Below are positions 57,091-64,000 of a stretch of 64,000 nt of DNA, one piece after another (position 1 is the stretch's first letter; each line of letters opens with the position of its first letter). A program made the translations under genes and the position numbers. Where the stretch lies: positions 3,534,001 to 3,598,000 of the forward strand of contig OZ024849.1 of assembly GCA_964017145.1 (NCBI GenBank), in the 5' to 3' direction. This DNA comes from Agrocybe praecox. Taxonomy: Eukaryota > Basidiomycota > Agaricomycetes > Agaricales > Agrocybaceae. The notes below the pieces were generated by a model, which ran no database searches, was not told the DNA's origin, and saw only the letters and a program-made list of their open reading frames with translations.

Positions 57091-57822
57091 TTACAAGTAA
57101 GATACAGCTATATATGCGACTATCATCCCAGCTCCGAAAGCAGTGATTGAGTCATGATGGGATTGGACGAATTTGGCTGCAGCCGCACATCGTTCCATGC
57201 AATTCTTCATACAGTTCCCTGGAAAGTCAGAGATATTTAGGTTTATATTTCCTTCTAAGTGGGAGTGCGAAAATGAACGAACCTCCTGGGATCCTGTCCT
57301 CTACATCAACACGAGTCTCCTCGTTTATGCTTTCAATCTGGTCAGTTGAATTCTGGTTCTCTAGAATCTTGGAATCAGTAAACATGTCCAATGTATACAT
57401 ATATCCATAAATTTAGGGGTACTACCTGAGCGCTCAAACGAAGGGGCCAAACCGTCGGCGGAGCCATGTCTTTCTCCATCCTGGTAACGATTCAGATTCA
57501 GATTGGTACGCATAACGATATTTGCAGAGCTGGAATTGTCATTGAAGGACCCTTGAATGGTGGTAGTGGTCGCGTTGTTGGAATTAATGTATGAATTGGT
57601 CGTTGAGTGGGATTGGCCATAAAAATTATCGAGTCGGCGTATATTGAAGTTTCCATGGATGTGGATGTGGTATTGCTTTGAAGTATAAGAAGAGCGCTGC
57701 ATTTTGAGAAGATATCTAGTGCCCACGAGTAAGCGACGACGTGCTAGATGGCGTCGGTGTCGAATTAGGCGCAACCTATGTCTGAGAATACGGTCCCTAT
57801 TTGCTGTTGAAAGAAGAGGCAT
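57091..57822 (-). CDS. A9: divergent arginine-rich, predicted tail-anchored protein
   Basis: Exons 57822-57426, 57360-57283 and 57218-57091, phase 1, give 200 residues. The Arg-rich start is spread out (RDRILRHRLRLIRHRRHLARRR). YHIHIHGNFNI (51-61) and NSNNATTTTIQGSFNDNS (80-97) are exact family matches. The middle is one 26-codon exon. The last exon has CMKNCMERC, Ala-rich text and a terminal hydrophobic run ITAFGAGMIVAYIAVSYL with no tail after it. The acceptor of intron 1 at 57361 was chosen because an alternative 10 bases upstream would give a stop. It combines A-type core and B/C-type three-exon structure. Flanked on both sides by ~100-bp repeats. Confidence 0.8.
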
Positions 57823-57959
57823 TATGATGAAGCAGGCGTTCAAGTGCACAGTTGATAAAGGGTATAATATGAATGACGAGAACCGAGAGACTTATATGTG
57901 CCAAGTGAGTCAAAATAGAACTGTGGCACTACTTCTTTTGAGGACCTCCGGAGCGGTAC

Positions 57960-58215
57960 TTGTATTTATTTCCCAGCTCTTGACAGCGGCTAAAACTTGT
58001 CAAAGTGAGCACTTGGTGCGGTGAACTCTCGAAGTGGTTAATGAAATCAACCGTTAGCCAAATTCTTTTCCCAGGTCTTGACTGCGCCTAAAACCTGTCA
58101 ACGCCGTGAGAACCTTGTTAAACTCGCTAACCAGTTCGGGAGATTACCGCACCGTCAGCCAAATTCCTTTCCCAGCTCCTTACTGCGACAAAAAATTGTA
58201 AACGCGAGGATATAC
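57960..58215 (+). repeat. ~100-bp repeat, three units, upstream of A9
   Basis: Three imperfect units in the same orientation as 56740-56960. The last unit reads ACCGTCAGCCAAATTC then CCCAGCTCCTTACTGCGAC. Confidence 0.8.
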
Positions 58216-58419
58216 ACCTACTTATATCAGATGCGCGCACGAGAGTGCACGAGCGTGGCATATTCATATTTCTGTTACTAGCATGCCAGTGCGTGCACGA
58301 GCTACGATGCAGATGTCAAGGCAATGCGCATAGCAGTGTACGGATATGGATGTTAATACTTACACCTGTAATTTTGTTTTTATTTCCAAAGTATAGAACA
58401 ATTACCCTGGTTTCCAGGT

Positions 58420-58900
58420 AACATCATGAACAACGACATACTGGCACTAACTGTATTATCGCTCGCAAAATTACATCAACGTCAGCCGAATAAAAAGCAA
58501 CTCCGTTACGAACACCCTATGGAGCAGGACGGAATTCCCAATGCCCACCCACCTTCTATGTCCTACCACGTGCGTTTCCACAACCATATCAATACCCCCT
58601 CGTATTCGTACGTATTCGGGACCCGAAAATCGAAAGGAAGAAAGTATGCAGGTTTATCGATTGAGACGACGACGGCTGTACTTGGTGGGCGAGAAGGTGG
58701 CGGAGCGCGGGATCATGCACATGCAAGGTGGTACGTAGTGATAGATGGAAGGTTGGCAAGCTAAGGAGAGCGGGAATTAGAAGGTGCATGGCAGACAACA
58801 GATGATCGATGAAACATTGGACGCGAGCACAAATGGGTCGATGATCCTTACGAATCGTGGCCCTCCTTGAGTTCAGCGTTGTAATCTTCGTTCTCTCTGA
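58420..58900 (-). repeat. 3' flank of D9, shared with D6
   Basis: Inverted match to 35750-36040 (texts TCAATCGATAAGCCTGCATG and CGTACGAATACGAG on complement). No gene is seen. Confidence 0.7.
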
Positions 58901-60150
58901 TGGTATCAGCGACCCTCACCTCACATAACCCATCTCCCATGCCAATCATACGAAGGAACAGGCGTCGACGTTTCAACCCCGGCGGGGGCGATGCGCGCGG
59001 GACGCCTTTTTTTCCCTCCTCCTTCTCCTATTGTTCTTCCTTCTCGGTCTCCCAGCCCTCCGACGATCGTATCTTCACCCGCCTCGTCATCTTCATCCTC
59101 TCCACTATACTCTTTCCCATGTTCAAATCCGTCGAAAGCATATTCATCCGCGTCATCCCAACCCCTCCATCCACCACTCCCATTCCCCTCATAACCATAA
59201 TCCACCTCCCTCCCTTCCCTAGCACCCTAAAAGCCTCAAATCTCCCTCCCCCACCACGGATACCCCTACCCGCTTCCTCAAAACTACCCAAGTCCCCGAA
59301 CGGTCCCTCCGCTGCCCTACTCCTCCTCGTCATTCCTCCGTCCGCATCCTTATCCCATCGTCCATCCTCACAAACTTCTGAGAAGAAGCGGAATCCCCAA
59401 AAAAAAAAAATCTCAAGACCCCCCTTCCTTGCTTCAAGCCGCCTCTGAAAAAGGAAAAGAGAGAGCAGGGGAGATTGTTAGAAAGAGAGCATTCCAAGGT
59501 TCAAAAGGGGGAGCAAGAACAGAGGGGGAAGAAGTGAAGTAAGAGAAAGGGAAGCGAGCGAGCGAGCGAAGAAAAAAAGGGATAGAGCGAAAATGGATAG
59601 AAAGGGGCATAGAAAGACGGACGAACGAGGGAAAAAGTAGGACGAAGGCGAAACGAAACGAAAAAGAAAACACACCAACTGAAACCGCCTCACCGCTGCC
59701 TGTGTCCACCTCAACCCGTCCAAATCCGCGAATCCAACTTGGACGCAAGCGAAGGTCCGGAGGAGGGTTTATAGGTGTTCCTGTGGGGAGGGAAGGAGGG
59801 GTTAGTAATAAATACAAAGGGACGTTCTGCGACAACAGGGGAGATTTTACGCTGTTCGACGCACGAGAGGGTGTGCAGCTAGAGGTGGAGCTGCGCCGTC
59901 TGCGACCGAGCGTAGGCGCAGGTGTTGGTATCAACAACAACCTCGCCTCCGTCCTGGATAAACGCACTCTCATGATGCGGATAGGCCTGCCGGATACTCC
60001 CTTCGTCATCTGCGTCTGCGCCGGCACTGGTGCTGGCGATGCTGAGGCGGGAGGTAGTGGGTACGTCCGCGGGCTATGCGTATAGTTGTGATTTTGGTGG
60101 TTGGGCTCCACGAGCGAGAACTTGGATTTGGTTGTGTGGGGTAGCGACAT
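58901..60150 (-). pseudogene. D9: decayed D-family copy behind A10
   Basis: The ATG at 60150 opens SLPHTTKSKFSLVEPNH, but the frame shifts near 60015 after MTKG. The helical block (LHTLSCVEQRKI) lies in another frame. Part of it and intron 1 are missing, so the text passes to the second segment by about 59790. The acidic C-terminal part is shortened (58920-59340). A run of A (59400-59410) lies near the exon 3 start. It follows the A10 fragment as D7 follows A6. Confidence 0.7.
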
Positions 60151-60419
60151 GCGCGGTTTCGTCGTTGTCGTTTTCGTGAGTGTTTATGTATGCGCATGCG
60201 TCAATGTCAGTGAGAGCGGTGTAATAGTATGAGTGGGCGAGTGGATATATAGATTGAGGGCGAAGGCAGTGTCCGAGTCGAAAGCTATACGAGAGCAGAC
60301 AGCGATGATAATGATGGAAGTACAGATTCGAAAACAGGATGGGCATAGCAGCTCGACAGAGACAGAGGGAAATGCAAACAGGAAATAAATGAGATGATCA
60401 AGTACATTGGACAATTGAC

Positions 60420-60640
60420 ATAAATTATATCAAGTCGTCAAGAGAGGCAACCCAATCGAGGTACATATAGGATGCGAGGTTTAACCACAGATGTGAGGAG
60501 GGACGAGCGAGTGAAAACAGACAAATAAACCAGACAGGTCGGACTCAGACCGGATATGTACTTCACACAGTCAGGTGCTTGGGTACGCGACGCGTACGGA
60601 TAAGATAAGATAGTACATGGTCGGATAGTATGATGTCCAC
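60420..60640 (-). promoter_or_regulatory. Conserved upstream block of D genes (D9 copy)
   Basis: Complement carries GATAAGATAAGATAG-type text, ACGCGTCGCGTACCC and CACCTGAC. It is shorter than the D7 copy and lacks a clear GGTTCGAGACC. Confidence 0.5.
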
Positions 60641-60831
60641 GTACACGAAGCTATGTATTCATCGTTCTCTGCGTGCTGTTCCCTCCACGTAGCTATGTGT
60701 GTACGTACTACATAGCAACGATATCTGATGTGCCTTTTGACATGTTCAAAAATATGGGAAATAATATTGTTTCATAAACGCAAAGACAAGTCTTAGGAGA
60801 ATAAATTCTTTACAAAATAAGTGTTCAACGT

Positions 60832-61059
60832 TCAGGATTTGAACGGTTTCATCCTAAATACTACCAAAGACCCAATTATTATCACCGTGCCCAAATAAAC
60901 GAGCGAAACCAGACCCTGTGGGGTGAACATGGACCTGGTTGAGAGTGAGAAATACTGTGCGTAGTCCTTCATAGATTTATCTGCGCATATCAGAGGTCTA
61001 TATGAGTGTACATACTTCTACGTTGGGTTACAATACACGAACGCACCTTCCATGGGTCT
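60832..61059 (-). pseudogene. A10: anchor-exon fragment cut by FB2
   Basis: The anchor exon (LVSLVYLGTVIIIGSLVVF-type frame, stop at 60832) and the intron before it are present, and the text ends at the preceding exon (CGCACCTTCCATGGGTCT) where FB2 begins. The rest of the gene is absent on the far side of FB2, so the insertion was accompanied or followed by a deletion. Confidence 0.8.
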
Positions 61060-61179
61060 TATGGCTGTCCGTTTGCACAAAGTAAAAAAGTATATAGTTG
61101 AGCCGTATAATTACTATATTGTATGCATATATGAATGAATATATACATTACCACCATTCTCCGACTCATAAGTTAGGTT

Positions 61180-61320
61180 GTCCAACACAGTTGCTGGATT
61201 ATCCAACATAGTTGTCGGATTATCCAACACATGTATCGGATTATCCAACATATGTGTCGGATTATCCAACATATGTGTAGGATTATCCAACACATGTACT
61301 GGATTGTCCAACACTATGTG
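61180..61320. repeat. 21-bp minisatellite, left arm of FB2
   Basis: About seven units, plus strand type GGATTATCCAACATATGTGT. Inverse of 62070-62240. Confidence 0.85.
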
Positions 61321-62069
61321 TGCCGTTGCGTCCAATATATATCATTTCGCTCGGCTAAGAAAGCCGAGCATGCCGAAGGTCTTTGATTGCCATTTTGATC
61401 TTGTTCACAGCCTGTATCGGCATGGTTCAGTTGGATTCGGCGCGACGCCGTTTTGATGCGGCCATGTATTAGTGCTGCGCATGCAATGCGTCGAAAATGA
61501 TGCGCGTCACGTCCTTCCATATATGGAAACCGCTACTTCCTGGGTGTTCCTCTCGCTCAATTGTGCTGCCCCGCAATGGCAAGACACCAAATATTCAAAA
61601 TAGTTTCGGAAATAGTATGCCAGACATATATAGAGCATTCAATATCAGTTTTGTGGACCCCCGAGGGGTATGCACTATATAAGTATACAATTAAGTGCAT
61701 TAAGTGGCGAATCACCAAGATTTAAGGATCACTCTTTTATTATATTTCTCGATTGAGTCAGAGAAAATTCCAATTGTTATGTGTTAAAAGCAGCGAAAAT
61801 CAGTTGCATACTTGATTTAAACACAGATTTCTCTAAGTCCGCTTGTACGGCAATCTCCGGTTGCTACGCAATGCGCATCATTTTTGACGTATTTCTCGCA
61901 CAGCCACGCGCATCACCAATGTACATGGCCGCATCAGAACGGTGTTGTGCCGAGTTTAACTCAGCCATGCCGATACAGGCCACGAACAAGATCAGAAATG
62001 CAATCACAGACCTTCGGCATGCTCGGCTTTCTTAGCCGAGCGAAATGATATATATTGGACGCAACGGCA

Positions 62070-62240
62070 CACATAGTGTTGGACAATCCAGTACATATGT
62101 TGGATAATCCTACACATATGTTGGACAATCCAGTACATGTGTTGGATAATCCTACACATATGTTGGATAATCCGATACATGTGTTGGATAATCCGACAAC
62201 TATGTTGGATAATCCAGCAACTATGTTGGACAACCTAACT
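62070..62240. repeat. 21-bp minisatellite, right arm of FB2
   Basis: About eight units, type ATGTTGGATAATCC with variants. It translates as MLDNPTH repeats on the plus strand, without any start or context of a gene. Confidence 0.85.
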
Positions 62241-62602
62241 TATGAGTCGGAGAATGGTGGTAATGTATATATTCATTCATATATGCGTACAATATAGTAA
62301 TTATACAGCTCAACTATATACTTTTTTACTTTGTGCAAACGGACAGCCATAGCCGTGTAACGCCTGAGACCGGAGGCCTGATCAATAATTATCCACATTA
62401 GTGATGTTTCTAATTGTCCAAATCAGCTAACCATCAAATTCATGCGGGTTTTTGTCATGGAGTGGCGGCGTTTAGCTATTAAGCTCCCTCACAATGTCAT
62501 TCAGACTTTGGAGATTTGGATCATATAAATAGACAATTATACCATTTAGCTTGTACGTATGTATAGATAAACCATCGGTTTTGTGCACGCTTCATCAAAA
62601 TA

Positions 62603-63375
62603 TTATGCATGAACATAGAGCTCGATGTGAATGGCTGCTGCGACCATTCCTATCATGATTCTAACCAGGAACGTGAAAACGTAATTGAGATCTATTGGAG
62701 ACGCTGTCCCGGAAGGAATTATGGATCCCTCTGAGCGAATAATTGGTTTGCGGCGTCAGCACTGGAGTGACTTGATTGATACCCCTTGGGCAAAAAAAAA
62801 AGTGACTAACCTTGCACTCGAGCAGCTGTATTGGCATTATTTCTCTGGTCCATACGTCCCATTTGGTTCCTATTATCGACATCGCTCGTCGCTATAATGC
62901 ACCTGGAGAATTGAGTACCATACAAACATGGCTTAAGTGAGGGGAGCATACCAGACTCGATGCCAGCGGCACTAACTTGGTCATCCGCCAATTCGGAAGT
63001 GCTTTCCTCGTCCGAACCGAAGCTGTCCCTAATGTGATCGGGACGCTTAGGATATGTGGTCATCAAGTCCGAGTTCTGGTTATAGGACCCCTGAATGGTC
63101 GTGGTCGTAGTTTTATTGGAATTAGTTGCAATCTTCACAGAAGAGTCATATACATTGACGCGCCGCTTTACGGTCAAGTTGCGATGAATATGAACATGGT
63201 ATTGAGCGCGCGCAGGAGCGAACCTCTTGAAGACCAATTTTACGCGAGTGAGATCCACTGGAAGAGCTGAAAGACGATGTCGTCGAAGAAGCCTTTGTAT
63301 AAGGAGCATTCTGCGTAGTTGAGGTGGTGGAAAGAGAACGGAATGTACCGTGAAGAGTCTTGAGTAATTTGCCAT
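62603..63375 (-). CDS. B4: divergent B-group protein, weak anchor
   Basis: Exons 63375-62952, 62891-62811 and 62730-62603, phase 1, give 210 residues. MANYSRLFTVHSVLFPPPQ, RRMLLIQRLLRRHR, YHVHIHRNLTV and NKTTTTTIQGSYNQNS follow the B order. An added stretch (RPDHIRDSFGSDEE) precedes the acidic part. The last exon has YVFTFLVRIMIGMVAAAIHI, a hydrophobic run interrupted by one Arg, and a longer tail IELYVHA; membrane insertion is therefore less certain than in B1 and B2. Splice sites are all GT...AG. It lies next to FB2. Function is unknown. Confidence 0.78.
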
Positions 63376-64000
63376 TTTGTGCTGGTGGCAATGAATACTT
63401 GAGAAGAAGTGGCGCTGAAGAAAAGTGTCCAGGATATCCCAATTTTGTACTTTGTTGTTGAGATAAAATTAGATACACAGGGTACTTTCCCCTGTTTGAG
63501 CGACACGGAAGACGCTAAAAATATGCCTTAGTAGCATAGCAGGCTTAGCATGCCAAACACTTGATTATCATTGCGGTCATAGTGCTTTCTATTCCTGAGA
63601 TTATGACTGCCTGGGAACGAGACAGTGTACGTTCAAAATTGTCTACGTCTAATTTTAGACGGTCTAAAATGACCGTCAAAATGTGAGCGAATTTGCGGGA
63701 AGTTGTGCGTTTAGCGCGCACATCTAAGCTCAAAATTAAGCATTAGATACTGTGATAATATTATGGACCACAGCTGCTTGAGATGCTTAATACATACTCG
63801 TGCCTTTGCGGTTCTGCTGTTTCTCGTATGAGTTGTATATGTACTTAGATACGGTGATATTATAGACCGTAAAAGTGTGACACTGTTCACATCGCTTTCC
63901 AATATGTAATAAACCCATTGGACCTGATGGAAAATAAAGTGCATTGGATTCTTCAATACCCCATTTACTTGAAATCCAAGTATAGGATTCACCGGCACCC
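63376..64000. other. Upstream flank of B4; no gene seen
   Basis: 63376-63400 shares CATTGCCACCAGCACAAA-type text with B2 and B3 before the start. The rest to the window end is unassigned. A small inverted repeat GTCTAATTTTAGAC lies at about 63645. Confidence 0.4.

Larger units (their letters stand above)
61060..62351. mobile_element. Fold-back element FB2 (1292 bp)
   Basis: Ends start TATGGCTGTCCGTTTGCAC and end in the complement. The arms extend over at least 330 bp each, include 21-bp minisatellites (61180-61320 and 62070-62240), and continue more weakly to the texts around 61380-61515 and 61890-62020. Terminal bases are shared with FB1 (TATGG.TGTCCGTT.GC). No target duplication was found. 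A central part (61520-61890) has no recognised gene. Confidence 0.88.

Overview
The window looks like eukaryotic, most likely basidiomycete (agaricomycete-type), nuclear DNA. The evidence is short introns of about 53-75 bp with GT...AG ends, no bacterial-style operons, several non-autonomous transposons and a solo LTR. A run of 200 N (12818-13017) marks an assembly gap. No rRNA, tRNA, CRISPR or housekeeping gene was recognised. The species cannot be named from the sequence.

Almost all the coding content belongs to two local multigene families that I do not recognise. Family 1 has about 18 members (groups A, B, C and relics). It encodes small proteins of 188-246 residues with one shared plan: an arginine-rich N-terminus, a short strand of type HIHIHGNLNI, an Asn/Thr-rich segment ending in T(I/V)QGS(F/Y)N, a variable acidic middle, and one hydrophobic segment at the extreme C-terminus (predicted tail anchor). 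The genes have 3-4 exons, every intron is in phase 1, and the last exon always carries the anchor. Intact members are A3 (18477-19388, +), A4 (22369-23234, +), A6 (46347-47266, -), A7 (49316-50228, -), A8 (54593-55511, -), A9 (57091-57822, -), B1 (13407-14167, +), B2 (29019-29781, -), B4 (62603-63375, -) and C1 (39834-40515, +). The others are broken by stops, splice-site loss, truncation or transposon insertion. Family 2 (D) has nine copies. Only D7 (42942-45747, -) is open throughout, predicting a 723-residue, largely disordered protein. The rest are pseudogenes.

Layout: A1 relic, D1 relic, C2 relic split by a fold-back element, an empty stretch, A2, a 188-bp TA-flanked MITE, D2, the gap, B1, D3, A3, D5, A4, relics, D4, then B2 and B3 as an inverted pair around a hairpin. 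After these come a solo LTR, a 1.1-kb TIR element, D6, an empty stretch (36-38.7 kb), a relic and C1. From 42 kb to the end everything lies on the minus strand: D7, A6, A7, a fold-back element, D8, A8, A9, D9, an A10 fragment cut by a second fold-back element, and B4. An A gene followed about 0.6-0.7 kb later by a co-oriented D gene recurs four times (A3-D5, A6-D7, A8-D8, A10-D9), so the locus grew by segmental duplication, inversion and transposon insertion.

The most interesting content is Family 1. Two short Gly/Asn turns (IHGNLN and IQGSFN) lie 34-36 residues apart in each protein, followed by a membrane anchor. This resembles the two-rung plan of fungal HET-s-type amyloid signalling motifs and loosely the RHIM core. 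That is inference, not demonstrated. The duplicated arrays also supply paralogous empty sites that define the ends of most of the transposons.
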